From positions 1 through 64,000 of the forward strand of contig NZ_JACJJL010000022.1 of NCBI RefSeq assembly GCF_016899955.1: 64,000 nucleotides of DNA, written 5' to 3'. Position 1 is the stretch's first letter; every line of letters begins with the position of its first letter. The position numbers and the translations under genes are program-made. Below the pieces are notes generated by a model that worked only from the letters and a program-made list of their open reading frames with translations, did no database searches and was not told where the DNA came from. Shown piece after piece: positions 26,780 through 34,980 of the stretch. This DNA is from Marseilla massiliensis (GTDB lineage Bacteria; Bacteroidota; Bacteroidia; Bacteroidales; Bacteroidaceae).

Positions 26780-28042
26780 ATGGCTGCAAAGAAAGAAGAA
26801 AAAGGCCCAAGCATGATAGAGACCTTCCAGGAGTTCAAAGAGACGAAGAACATCGACCGCACCACGCTGGTGAGCGTGCTCGAGGAGAGTTTCCGCAACG
26901 TGATAACGAAGCTCTTCGGCAGCGACGAGAACTTCGACGTCATCGTGAACCCCGACAAGGGCGACTTCGAGATACACCGCAACCGCGTGGTGGTGGCCGA
27001 TGGCGACGTGCAGGACGAGAACAAGCAGATATCGCTCACCGACGCCCAGAAGATAGAACCCGACTATGAGGTGGGCGAAGAGGTGAGCGAGGAGGTGAAC
27101 TTCAGCAAGTTTGGCCGCCGCGCCATACTCAACCTGCGCCAGACGCTGGCCTCGAAGATACTCGAGCTGGAGCACGACTCGCTGTACAACAAGTACAAAG
27201 ACAAGGTCGGGACCATCGTCAGCGGCGAGGTATACCAGATGTGGCGCCGCGAGGTATTGCTCATCGACGACGAGGGAAACGAGCTCCACCTGCCCAAGGG
27301 CGAGCAGATTCCGGCCGACGCATACCACAAGGGGGAGACCGTGAGGGCCGTGGTGCTGCGCGTGGACAACGAGAACAACAACCCGCGCATCATCCTCAGC
27401 CGCACCAGCCCCATGTTCCTTGAGCGCCTGCTCGAGGCCGAGGTGCCCGAGATTGCCGACGGGCTCATCACCATACAGCGCGTTGCGCGCATGCCGGGCG
27501 AGAGAGCCAAGGTGGCGGTAGAGAGCTACGACGAGCGCATAGACCCCGTGGGAGCCTGCGTGGGAGTGAAGGGAAGCCGCGTTCACGGCATCGTGCGCGA
27601 GCTGTGCAACGAGAACATCGACGTCATCAACTACTCGAGCAACACGCAACTCTTCATACAGCGCGCCCTCAGCCCGGCCAAGGTGTCGAGCATCACGCTC
27701 GACGAGGAGAACCGCAAGGCCGAAGTCTACCTGCAGCCAGAGGAAGTTTCGCTTGCCATAGGCCGCGGGGGAATGAACATCAAGCTCGCCAGCATGCTCA
27801 CGGGGTTCACCATCGACGTGTTCAGGGTGGTCAGCGAGGGCGAGGCCGACGAGGATATCTACCTCGACGAGTTCGCCGACGAGATAGACCAATGGGTCAT
27901 CGACGCAATCAAGTCCATCGGGCTCGACACTGCCAAGGCCGTGCTCAACGCCCCGAGGGAGATGCTCATCGAGAAGGCAGACCTTGAGGAAGAGACCGTT
28001 GACCACGTGCTCAACGTGCTGCGCGCCGAGTTTGAAAACTAA
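26780..28042 (+). CDS. nusA: Transcription termination/antitermination factor NusA
   Basis: A 420-residue RNA polymerase-binding protein controlling pausing, termination and antitermination. The N-terminal polymerase-binding domain covers about 1-135 (MIETFQEFKETKNIDRTTL). The S1 domain is at about 140-205 (GTIVSGEVYQMWRREVLLI). KH1 and KH2 cover about 235-375 (RVARMPGERAKVAV, GACVGVKGSRVHGIVREL, SLAIGRGGMNIKLASMLTG). The length without long C-terminal acidic repeats is usual for Bacteroidetes. It follows rimP by 3 bases and precedes infB by 149 bases. Confidence 0.96.
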   Translation: MAAKKEEKGPSMIETFQEFKETKNIDRTTLVSVLEESFRNVITKLFGSDENFDVIVNPDKGDFEIHRNRVVVADGDVQDENKQISLTDAQKIEPDYEVGEEVSEEVNFSKFGRRAILNLRQTLASKILELEHDSLYNKYKDKVGTIVSGEVYQMWRREVLLIDDEGNELHLPKGEQIPADAYHKGETVRAVVLRVDNENNNPRIILSRTSPMFLERLLEAEVPEIADGLITIQRVARMPGERAKVAVESYDERIDPVGACVGVKGSRVHGIVRELCNENIDVINYSSNTQLFIQRALSPAKVSSITLDEENRKAEVYLQPEEVSLAIGRGGMNIKLASMLTGFTIDVFRVVSEGEADEDIYLDEFADEIDQWVIDAIKSIGLDTAKAVLNAPREMLIEKADLEEETVDHVLNVLRAEFEN

Positions 28043-28191
28043 AAAATAATGAAAGACGGGCTTTTGCCGGACTATGTTCATGGTTCATGACGCTCATGTT
28101 CACGGGGCCGGCAGCCGTAGGCACCAAGCAGTGCAAGCGGCCTCGGGGGATTGCGTTGTGGATTGTTGAATAAGAAGAAATAAACTTTTAT

Positions 28192-31095
28192 ATGAGCATC
28201 AGATTAAACAAAGTATTGACAGAACTGAACATAGGATTGCAGACGGCGGTCGACTTCCTTAAGAACAAGAAAAGCCTGGGCGAGATAAAGGACGACGCAA
28301 ACGTCAACACCAAAATCTCTGACGAGCAGTATTATGCGCTCGTGAGCGCCTTCAAGGGCGACAAGGACATCAAGAGCGAGGCTGAGAAGATGTTTGCAAA
28401 GAAGTCCAAGGACAAGAAGTCGGACAAGAAGTCGTCGAAGGCGGAAGACTTGCTGGGCCACAGGCAGCGGTTCAAGCCGCTGGGCAAGATAGACCTCGAC
28501 AGCATTGGCAAGAAGCCGGCACAGCAGGCGCAGCCGGCAAGCGAGCCTAAGGCCAGCCAGCCAGCCCCGGCACCGGCCGAACCGAAACCCCAGCCGGCGG
28601 CAGCCCAGGCCCAGGCACGGCAGCCCGAGCCCGCCCCGGCACCGTCGAAGCCGGCCGAAGCAGCCCCTGCACCCAAGGCCGAGGCCCCGAAGGCAGCCGC
28701 GCCGGCCGAGCCCAAGCCGCAGCCAAAGGCCGCACAGCCGGCCCAGGGCGAGCCCAAGGCACAGCCGGCAGCACCGCAGGCCGCCGCAGCCCAGCCTGCG
28801 CCAAAGGCCGACGAGAAGCCCGAGAAAGAGGGCCCGAAGATATTCACGCTCAAGAGCGAGGCCAGGCTGGCCCCCAAGGTGAACGTGCTGGGCAAGATAG
28901 ACCTTGATGCCATCAACCAGAGCACGCGCCCCAAGAAGAAGACCAAGGAGGAGCGCCGCAAGGAACGCGAGGAGAAGGCAGCCCAGCAGCATCAGGGCAG
29001 CGAGCGCAAGAAGCGCGTGCGCATAGGCAAGGAGCGCGTAGACATCGAGGCGGCAGCCAGCCAGAACGGCAACGGGGCCGGCAAGAAGAACAAGAACCGC
29101 GGCGGCGGTGGAGCCCAGCCTGCAGCCCAGCAGCAGGGCGCGGGCAAGAGCAAGAAGGGCAAGAGCCGCAGCCAGCACAAGCCGATAGAGGTGAGCGAGG
29201 AGGACGTGGCACGCCAGGTGAAGGAGACGCTGGCCCGTCTCACGAGCAAGAACCAGAACAAGAAGGGCGCCAAATACCGCCGCGAGAAGCGCGACGCCGT
29301 GCAGGAGAGGCTCAACGAGGAGCGCCTCGAGGAGCAGGCAGGCAGCAAGACGCTCAAGCTCACGGAGTTTGTGACCGTCAGCGAGCTTGCCACGATGATG
29401 AACGTGCCGGTGAACAAGGTCATCGGAACGTGCATGAGCATAGGCATAATGGTGTCTATCAACCAGCGCCTCGACGCTGAGACCATCAACCTCGTGGCCG
29501 AAGAGTTCGGCTTCAAGACCGAGTATGTGAGCGCAGAGGTAAGCGCCGCCGTGAGCGAGGAGGCCGACGACGAGAACGACCTCGTGCCCCGCGCCCCCAT
29601 CGTGACCGTCATGGGACACGTAGACCACGGAAAGACGTCGCTGCTCGACCACATACGCAACACCAACGTCATAGCCGGCGAGGCCGGAGGAATAACGCAG
29701 CACATCGGAGCATACAACGTGACGCTGGCCGACGGGCGCAAGATAACATTCCTCGACACCCCGGGCCACGAGGCATTCACGGCCATGCGAGCCCGCGGAG
29801 CGCAGGTGACCGACATCGCAATCATCATCATCGCGGCCGACGACAGCGTGATGCCCACCACCAAGGAGGCCATAGCCCACGCACAGGCAGCCAACGTGCC
29901 GATGGTGTTTGCCATAAACAAGATTGACAAGCCGGGCGCCAACCCCGACAAGATACGCGAAGACCTGGCCAACATGAACCTGCTCGTGGAGGAGTGGGGA
30001 GGTAAGTACCAGTGCCAGGAGATATCGGCCAAGAAGGGAGTGGGCGTCGACGAGCTGCTCGAGAAGGTGCTGCTCGAGGCCGAGATGCTCGACCTCAAGG
30101 CCAACCCCAACCGCCGTGCCGCCGGCTCCATCATCGAGTCGTCGCTCGACAAGGGCCGCGGCTACGTCTCGACGGTGCTCGTGTCGAACGGAACGCTCAA
30201 GGTTGGCGACATCGTGCTGGCCGGAACCAACTACGGCCGCATCAAGGCCATGTTCAACGAGCGCAACCAGCGCATGGAGAAAGCAGGCCCGTCGGAGCCC
30301 GCCATCATACTCGGACTGAACGGAGCGCCCACCGCCGGCGACGCATTCCACGTGATGGAGACCGAGCAGGAGGCCCGCGAGATAGCCAGCAAGCGCGAGC
30401 AGCTGCAGCGTGAGCAGGGCTTGCGCACGCAGACCCGACTGACCCTGGCCGACATCAGCCACCGCATTGCCCTCGGGTCGTTCAAGGAGCTGAACCTCAT
30501 CGTGAAGGGCGACACCGACGGAAGCGTCGAGGCTCTGAGCGATTCGTTCATAAAGCTCTCTACCGAGAAGATACAGGTGAACGTCATCCACAAGGCCGTG
30601 GGACAGATATCGGAGAACGATGTCACGCTGGCCGACGCCTCAGACGCCATCATCGTGGGCTTCCAGGTGCGCCCGTCGGCGGCAGCCCGCAAGCTGGCCG
30701 ACCGCGAGGGAGTGGAGATAAACACCTACTCCATCATCTACGACGCCATCGAAGACATCCGCTCGGCCATGGAGGGCATGCTCGACAAGGTGAAGAAAGA
30801 GGTGGTGACCGGCCAGGTCGAGGTGCGCGAGGTGTACAAGATATCGAAGGTGGGCACCGTGGCCGGTGCGCTTGTCACCGAAGGCAAGGTGCACGCCAAG
30901 GACAAGGCGCGCGTGGTTCGCGACGGCATCGTGATTCACACCGGCGACATCAACGCGCTCAAGCGCTACAAGGACGACGCCAAGGAGGTGGCCGCCGGAC
31001 TGGAGTGCGGCTTGAGCCTGGTCAACTTCAACGACATACAGCAGGGCGACATCATCGAGACCTTCACCGAGATAGAGGTGGAGCAGAAGCTCTGA
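28192..31095 (+). CDS. infB: Translation initiation factor IF-2
   Basis: A 967-residue GTPase that brings initiator tRNA to the ribosome. An IF2_N-like start ([20 protein letters not shown]) leads into a long Pro/Ala/Gln/Lys-rich linker (about 105-215, then basic to about 330). A second IF2_N domain follows near 385-435. The G domain carries GHVDHGKT (475-482), DTPGH (522-526) and NKID (576-579). Domains II, III and IV follow ([24 protein letters not shown]..., [27 protein letters not shown]). The linker's proline- and alanine-rich repeats are the variable part of the family. It is the last gene of the operon and ends at a strong terminator. Confidence 0.97.
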   Translation: MSIRLNKVLTELNIGLQTAVDFLKNKKSLGEIKDDANVNTKISDEQYYALVSAFKGDKDIKSEAEKMFAKKSKDKKSDKKSSKAEDLLGHRQRFKPLGKIDLDSIGKKPAQQAQPASEPKASQPAPAPAEPKPQPAAAQAQARQPEPAPAPSKPAEAAPAPKAEAPKAAAPAEPKPQPKAAQPAQGEPKAQPAAPQAAAAQPAPKADEKPEKEGPKIFTLKSEARLAPKVNVLGKIDLDAINQSTRPKKKTKEERRKEREEKAAQQHQGSERKKRVRIGKERVDIEAAASQNGNGAGKKNKNRGGGGAQPAAQQQGAGKSKKGKSRSQHKPIEVSEEDVARQVKETLARLTSKNQNKKGAKYRREKRDAVQERLNEERLEEQAGSKTLKLTEFVTVSELATMMNVPVNKVIGTCMSIGIMVSINQRLDAETINLVAEEFGFKTEYVSAEVSAAVSEEADDENDLVPRAPIVTVMGHVDHGKTSLLDHIRNTNVIAGEAGGITQHIGAYNVTLADGRKITFLDTPGHEAFTAMRARGAQVTDIAIIIIAADDSVMPTTKEAIAHAQAANVPMVFAINKIDKPGANPDKIREDLANMNLLVEEWGGKYQCQEISAKKGVGVDELLEKVLLEAEMLDLKANPNRRAAGSIIESSLDKGRGYVSTVLVSNGTLKVGDIVLAGTNYGRIKAMFNERNQRMEKAGPSEPAIILGLNGAPTAGDAFHVMETEQEAREIASKREQLQREQGLRTQTRLTLADISHRIALGSFKELNLIVKGDTDGSVEALSDSFIKLSTEKIQVNVIHKAVGQISENDVTLADASDAIIVGFQVRPSAAARKLADREGVEINTYSIIYDAIEDIRSAMEGMLDKVKKEVVTGQVEVREVYKISKVGTVAGALVTEGKVHAKDKARVVRDGIVIHTGDINALKRYKDDAKEVAAGLECGLSLVNFNDIQQGDIIETFTEIEVEQKL

Positions 31096-31128
31096 TGCGC
31101 CCGTCGGCATGGCGCGCAATGCAATGCG

Positions 31129-31176
31129 AGAGCCGGACGGTATGGTTGGTGCCATGCTGTCCGGCTCTTGTTTTGT
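31129..31176 (+). terminator. Terminator of the rimP-nusA-infB operon
   Basis: AGAGCCGGAC (31129-31138) pairs with GTCCGGCTCT (31159-31168), followed by TGTTTTGTT. It lies 34 bases after the infB stop. Confidence 0.75.
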
Positions 31177-31206
31177 TGGACTGCCGTGGGGGTAGGTTTG
31201 CCATGT

Positions 31207-31290
31207 CGGCCGTTTCGCATTGCCAAACGGGCCGTATCGCAGTGTGAAACGGGCCGTATTGCAAGGCCGGACGGGCCGTTTTGCCGGCGC
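31207..31290. repeat. 22-bp dyad repeat array E
   Basis: Units start at 31207, 31229, 31251 and 31273. It is one of the best copies: GGGCCGT cores are followed by ATCGCAGTGTGAAAC, ATTGCAAGGCCGGAC and similar halves. It lies between the infB terminator and the promoter of the small membrane protein gene. Confidence 0.92.
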
Positions 31291-31386
31291 CTGTCGCCAT
31301 GGCTGCCGCCTGTGACCGTGGCTCACCGTCGCCGCAGGCCCTGCCTGCCAAAATCGCCGCATCGGTTGGAAAAGGCGGCCGCGCGC

Positions 31387-31417
31387 TTTGCCGTTTGTGC
31401 AAAAACCGCTATTTTTG
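31387..31417 (+). promoter_or_regulatory. Promoter of the small membrane protein gene
   Basis: TTTG at 31387-31390, 19 bases, then TATTTTTG at 31410-31417: a full consensus match. It predicts a leader of about 70 nt before the ATG at 31493 and supports the small ORF as a real gene. Confidence 0.7.
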
Positions 31418-31492
31418 CACATGGGCAGCCTTCTTGATGTGCCTCGGGCCAAGGCCCGGCGCAGGGAGGGGCCCGCGGTGAGTGCAAAATAG

Positions 31493-31690
31493 ATGAGGCG
31501 AATGGGAAAAACAGGCACAGGCAACGGCAATGGTGGCAGAGGCAAGGAGCCCGACCGCCTTGTTTACTATGGTTTGATGGCTGCGGGTGTGGCCTTGGTG
31601 GCGCTGGTGCTCGCGGCCCCCTCGGCCGTGTTTGTGGCCATTGGGCTCGGGCTGGTGTGCTACCTGCTGTGCAGGTGGCTCATAGGGTAG
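31493..31690 (+). CDS. Small membrane protein, unknown function
   Basis: A 65-residue protein. The first 22 residues are Gly/Asn/Lys/Arg-rich and probably cytoplasmic. About 23-44 (LVYYGLMAAGVALVALVLAA) and 45-64 (FVAIGLGLVCYLLCRWLIG) form two hydrophobic helices. I do not recognise a family. A full consensus promoter directly upstream makes it likely to be expressed. An internal ATG at 31502 is an alternative start. Confidence 0.55.
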   Translation: MRRMGKTGTGNGNGGRGKEPDRLVYYGLMAAGVALVALVLAAPSAVFVAIGLGLVCYLLCRWLIG

Positions 31691-31723
31691 GCTGCACGCC
31701 GGCCCGGGGCGTTTGGGCCTGAT

Positions 31724-31932
31724 GGCATAAGCAGCTGTTCAAAATCAACCGATACAATTGCCCGTGCAAGTGTCCTCTATATCTTTGCCACCATCTTGTG
31801 CGCTCTTTCGGGCCGCATGCCAAAGTCCCATCGGTGGCGTAGCGCGCTACGCTCTCTCTTCGGACTGTGGCATGCATCTCCGAAATAGCGCACAATTTGA
31901 TGGCAATTGATTTTGAACACCTACTTATCGGG
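31724..31932. repeat. Imperfect inverted-repeat element (about 209 bp)
   Basis: The left edge (CATAAGCAGCTGTTCAAAATC, first bases near 31725) is matched in reverse complement by the right edge (GATTTTGAACACCTACTTATC, about 31910-31929). Inner segments also pair: CAATTGCC with GGCAATTG, and the hairpin arms described for the candidate RNA. The left arm has about 26 extra bases that hold a promoter. There is no transposase. It may be a non-autonomous mobile element or simply the RNA gene's own structure. Confidence 0.55.
31758..31787 (+). promoter_or_regulatory. Promoter of the candidate small RNA
   Basis: TTG at 31758-31760, 19 bases, then TATCTTTG at 31780-31787: a full consensus match pointing right. 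No protein-coding gene follows on the plus strand before the terminator at 31943-31981, which suggests a non-coding transcript. Confidence 0.6.
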
Positions 31933-31985
31933 CAAAATCAATACGCGCCGCGACAGGTTTTTTCATCCTGTCGCGGCGCGTTTAT
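31794..31985 (+). ncRNA. Candidate structured small RNA, about 190 nt
   Basis: The predicted transcript starts at the foot of a long imperfect hairpin: TTGTGCGCT pairs with AGCGCACAA, TTTCGG with CCGAAA, GCATGCCA with TGGCATGC, and AGTCC with GGACT, spanning about 31796-31895. A GTAGCGCGCTAC palindrome sits in the apical part. A second perfect hairpin follows (ATTGATTTTG at 31906-31915 with CAAAATCAAT at 31933-31942), then the terminator hairpin at 31943-31981. There is no good open frame. I do not recognise a known RNA family. The length is near that of 6S RNA, but the 5' end does not pair with the 3' end as 6S would. Confidence 0.45.
31943..31984. terminator. Strong bidirectional hairpin terminator
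   Basis: A perfect 15-bp stem (ACGCGCCGCGACAGG at 31943-31957 with its complement at 31967-31981) closes a TTTTTTCAT loop and is followed by TTTATG. It could end the small RNA on the plus strand and the YD-like gene (stop at 32070) on the minus strand. Confidence 0.7.
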
Positions 31986-32069
31986 GGTGATGCCGGTGTG
32001 CGCGGCGCTTGCCTTCCAGCCGCTTGACCGGCCCTGCCGCAGCCCCGGCCGGGAGGCCACACAGCCGGT

Positions 32070-34259
32070 TTACCTCACCGCCACCTTTGCCGTGAGGCCT
32101 CCGGCCTTGACGATGTAGATGCCGGCAGCGGCCGGAGTGAACTCCGTTGCGCCCTCGGCCAGCAGTTGCCCGGCGGCGTTGTACACGCTGAAGCGGCTGC
32201 CGTCGGCCATGCCGAGCGTGCGCCCGGTGAGCCTCACGCCCGCCTTGGCCGTGGCTTCGGCCGTGGCTATGGCGGCCGCCTCGTTGTAGGTGTATTCCAG
32301 TTTCACCTCTTCGGTGCGCGTGCCGTCTTCGCTCACCGACACCTCGGTGCGCCCGGCAATGCGCCCTTGGCTGTCGTAGGCGTAGGTAATCTCGTCGTAT
32401 GCCAGTCCGGCGGGCACAGTTGCCGCCCGGCTCATGCCCGCGTTGCCCGACCCGGTGGTTGGGCCCGCGTTGCCATGGTCGGCCTCGTGGTATATGTATT
32501 GGCGCACCAGCCGACCGCCGGCCACCACATATATGGGCCGCCCCTCGATGTCGCTGCACACCGTTTCGTCGCCGTCGTGGCTGATGGCGAAGTAAGTCTT
32601 GCCCGAGATGGCGTTCATATAGTTGTAGCTGTTGTCTTCTTCGATGGAGTGGAACCCGTAGTTCATGTCGTTGTCGTAGCCGCAATCGTAGGCGCATACC
32701 ACCCTGCCGGCCACCGAGGCCACCACGGTGCTGTCGGGCGAGAAGCCCGCCATGTCGGCCGATATGTCGGGCATCACGAAGCTGACGTCTTCTTGCTGCA
32801 CCTCGCGCACAAAGCGGTAGTCGTCTGTCCACGTGCCGTCGGTGCAGCTGCGCGTGGCCACAGAGTACCTGCTGCCGTCGTCGGTGATGGTGCATTCGTC
32901 CTTGTTGGCGCTTTGGTCGTTCTCGGCCGTCACCGTGAAGCTGCCCTCGCCGTATGAGTATCTGAAGTTGGTCACCTCGGTGTATTCACGTTGCCCGTCC
33001 GGGTAACGGGTCTTCGTGTGCCACGTGTTCACGGCTTCCGTCACCAGTCCGCCCTCCCATGTGTATTCGGTGGCGTCGCTGTAGTAATAGTATTCGTCGC
33101 CGTAGGTCTCTTCCGACGTGTCTTCTATCCTGGTGATGAGGCCGTCGGCGTCCACTTCAACGGTGCCCGTCTCGGTCACACCCTCAATGTCTTCGTCGCT
33201 GTAGCTTACGCTGAGCAGCTTTCCCGAGGCGTCGCGCTCAAACAGAGTCTGCGTGATGTAGCCCTCGTCGTCGAGGTAAATGCGCTTCAGCGGGCCGTCC
33301 ATGCCGAACACGTCGTGCCACGGGTTGCCCACGCCATACACCTCGTCGCCCCAGTATTCGTAGGTCTCGCTGTATTCAAGCCGCCACTGCGGCTCCCCGG
33401 TGGCAGCCCGGCTCGCCCGTGCCGGGCTGTCGCTGCCGTATGTTGCGCCGTCGCCGTCGGTGTCGCCGCTCCATCCCGGCTGGCTGTCGTCGTCGTTGCC
33501 GGTGTAGTATTTCTTTATCGACGTGATGCGTCCCAGCCCGTCGTACCCGAATTCAAACATCCTTTCCTCATACGAACCGTAGTATTCGTCGGTGCCGTAG
33601 CACTTGTATACGGCCAGCCGCCCGGTGCCCCAGTTGTGGTGTCTGTTTGCCTCTATTCGCTCCTGGCGCCACTCGGCGTTGCTGTCATCGCGCCAGTAGT
33701 GGGTCACGGTGCTGTCGTTGACGGTGCCCGAGCATACGTATTTCCTCAGGTCGTTGCCCCCGCCGGTGGCGATGCCGTTTTTGGCGAAAGTCCTCGCGTA
33801 CTTTGCCCAGCCGTCATAGTCGTATTCTGCCGACGAGGCCAGCTGCCCGCCGTCGTAGCAACTCCACTGCCTGGCCAGCCGGTAGCTGCCGTCGCCGCTG
33901 TCGAGCTCGTAGCGGGTGTATGTTGTGGTGCCGTCGGTGCCGTAGTCTACCATCACCCGGTAGCTCACAAAGTCCTCGTTCTTGCCGTAGCTCACGGTCT
34001 TGGCCTTGACGCGCCCCTGGCTGTCGTACTCATAGAGATAGGTGCCCACGTCATACAGCGTCTGCTCTCCCCAGCGGCCGTCGTCGCCCTTCACCTTCTT
34101 GTAGATGGTCTCCGACGAGCGCATCAAGTCCTCGTCGTAGGCGTAGACATAGCGGTAGAAGGCGTCGCCCCGCTTCTCCTGGTACTCGTCGAGCGGCTTG
34201 TCGGCAGCGCTGCCGAGCCGCGCCATGGGCACAGTAGCCGGTGTGCCGTTTTGTTTCAT
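32070..34259 (-). CDS. YD-repeat-like secreted protein body with T9SS-type tail, separated from its signal peptide
   Basis: A 729-residue open frame rich in Tyr, Asp and Gly. It contains YD-like repeats (YLYEYDSQGRVKAKTVSYG, FEFGYDGLGRITSIKKYY, ITYAYDSQGRIAGRTEVS) over most of its length and a T9SS-like tail (YNAAGQLLAEG, AAAGIYIVKAGGLTAKVAVR). The frame as opened at 34259 has no signal peptide, although such proteins need one. In the same frame, a signal peptide lies directly upstream (34382-34266) behind a TAA at 34265-34263. The gene is therefore probably interrupted by a nonsense change, unless the stop is read through or the assembly is wrong. The domain order resembles the protein at 5615-8197. 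Confidence 0.7.
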   Translation of the reverse strand: MKQNGTPATVPMARLGSAADKPLDEYQEKRGDAFYRYVYAYDEDLMRSSETIYKKVKGDDGRWGEQTLYDVGTYLYEYDSQGRVKAKTVSYGKNEDFVSYRVMVDYGTDGTTTYTRYELDSGDGSYRLARQWSCYDGGQLASSAEYDYDGWAKYARTFAKNGIATGGGNDLRKYVCSGTVNDSTVTHYWRDDSNAEWRQERIEANRHHNWGTGRLAVYKCYGTDEYYGSYEERMFEFGYDGLGRITSIKKYYTGNDDDSQPGWSGDTDGDGATYGSDSPARASRAATGEPQWRLEYSETYEYWGDEVYGVGNPWHDVFGMDGPLKRIYLDDEGYITQTLFERDASGKLLSVSYSDEDIEGVTETGTVEVDADGLITRIEDTSEETYGDEYYYYSDATEYTWEGGLVTEAVNTWHTKTRYPDGQREYTEVTNFRYSYGEGSFTVTAENDQSANKDECTITDDGSRYSVATRSCTDGTWTDDYRFVREVQQEDVSFVMPDISADMAGFSPDSTVVASVAGRVVCAYDCGYDNDMNYGFHSIEEDNSYNYMNAISGKTYFAISHDGDETVCSDIEGRPIYVVAGGRLVRQYIYHEADHGNAGPTTGSGNAGMSRAATVPAGLAYDEITYAYDSQGRIAGRTEVSVSEDGTRTEEVKLEYTYNEAAAIATAEATAKAGVRLTGRTLGMADGSRFSVYNAAGQLLAEGATEFTPAAAGIYIVKAGGLTAKVAVR

Positions 34260-34262
34260 GCC

Positions 34263-34382
34263 TTATTGCTCCATTTGTCCGGCGCGTTGCTTCAGGTGCA
34301 TCCGCCCGAAACTGACCCCCTGTGCGTTGGCGGTTGATGCCAAGGCCAGTGCCAGCGTGATGGCAGGTAAAGTGTGGTTCAT
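34263..34382 (-). pseudogene. Signal-peptide fragment of the YD-like gene, ended by an in-frame TAA
   Basis: A 39-codon frame MNHTLPAITLALALASTANA, then QGVSFGRMHLKQRAGQMEQ, ends at TAA (34263-34265). One codon later, in the same frame, ATG at 34259 opens the 729-residue body. The first 20 residues are a textbook signal peptide with an ANAQ cleavage site. It is preceded at about 110 bases by a TATATTTG promoter element, so this is where translation would begin. The fragment shows that the original gene ran from 34382 to 32070. Confidence 0.7.
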
Positions 34383-34490
34383 AAGTCAATGGTTGTTGGT
34401 TAAATATAAAAGAGTACATTACAAACATGCGGCCACTCCCCTGGCGGCACACTTTGGCTGCCGTTGGCCGTGGCAATGGCTTTGTTTTTG

Positions 34491-34498
34491 CAAATATA
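34491..34498 (-). promoter_or_regulatory. -7 box of the YD-like gene
   Basis: The minus strand reads TATATTTG (TAnnTTTG). The predicted start near 34484 gives a leader of about 100 nt before the signal-peptide ATG at 34382. The -33 region has no clear TTG. Confidence 0.45.
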
Positions 34499-34625
34499 CG
34501 GATAAAATACGGCCATTGTCTTTTTATTCGACAATTTGATGATATTTGTATCCAAATGAAACATCTCCGGCGGCGCTTCCCGACAGTGTGGGCGGCCCGC
34601 CACTGCAGTCCCGGCCGCACCATGA

Positions 34626-34714
34626 TGCAAAACGGGCCGTCCGACGTTGCCGAACGGGCCATATCGCAGTGCCAAACGGCCCATATTGCAGTGTCGGACG
34701 GGCCGTTTTGCAGA
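34626..34714. repeat. 22-bp dyad repeat array F
   Basis: Units start at 34634, 34656, 34678 and 34700, with a leading TGCAAAAC. This array lies in a divergent gap of about 600 bases between the YD-like gene and the TonB receptor. Apart from the array and the two promoters, the gap shows no gene. Confidence 0.9.
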
Positions 34715-34915
34715 GCATGGCGTGCGCAGGACCCTGACGTGGTGGCGCGTGTGGCGGCCCTGCGGTTGCATTCTTGCAGGGCGGACGGGCCGTGGCGGCT
34801 GGGCGTGGCCTATGGCCACGTGGCCCGGCGGCGCGTTGCCCGGCTCATAATGTGTCGGTATTTTGCTGCCCGGAGGCATGGGCCGGGACTGCATTAAAAT
34901 AGCAAAAAATTGTTA

Positions 34916-34946
34916 TTGCGCATGCCGTGGATAGTCAGTAACTTTG
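34916..34946 (+). promoter_or_regulatory. Promoter of the TonB receptor gene
   Basis: TTG at 34916-34918, 20 bases, then TAACTTTG at 34939-34946. The transcript would start about 28 nt before the ATG at 34981. Confidence 0.7.
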
Positions 34947-34980
34947 CAAAACGATAGCATTAGCATTAAAATGTACCATT

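Noticed and set aside
31207..31290. The 22-bp arrays as CRISPR arrays
   Set aside because: Units are directly adjacent without unique spacers, copy number is 2-4, the loci are many, and there are no cas genes.
31680..31895. A 71-codon minus-strand frame inside the inverted-repeat element
   Set aside because: Arg/Trp/Cys-rich sequence without hydrophobic pattern, lying in a palindrome; it is better explained by RNA or repeat structure.
31724..31932. The inverted-repeat element as an insertion sequence
   Set aside because: There is no transposase and no certain target duplication; only a non-autonomous element could be argued.
31794..31985. The candidate RNA as 6S RNA
   Set aside because: 6S RNA closes its 5' end with its 3' end around a central bubble; here the 5' end pairs at about base 100 and two more hairpins follow.
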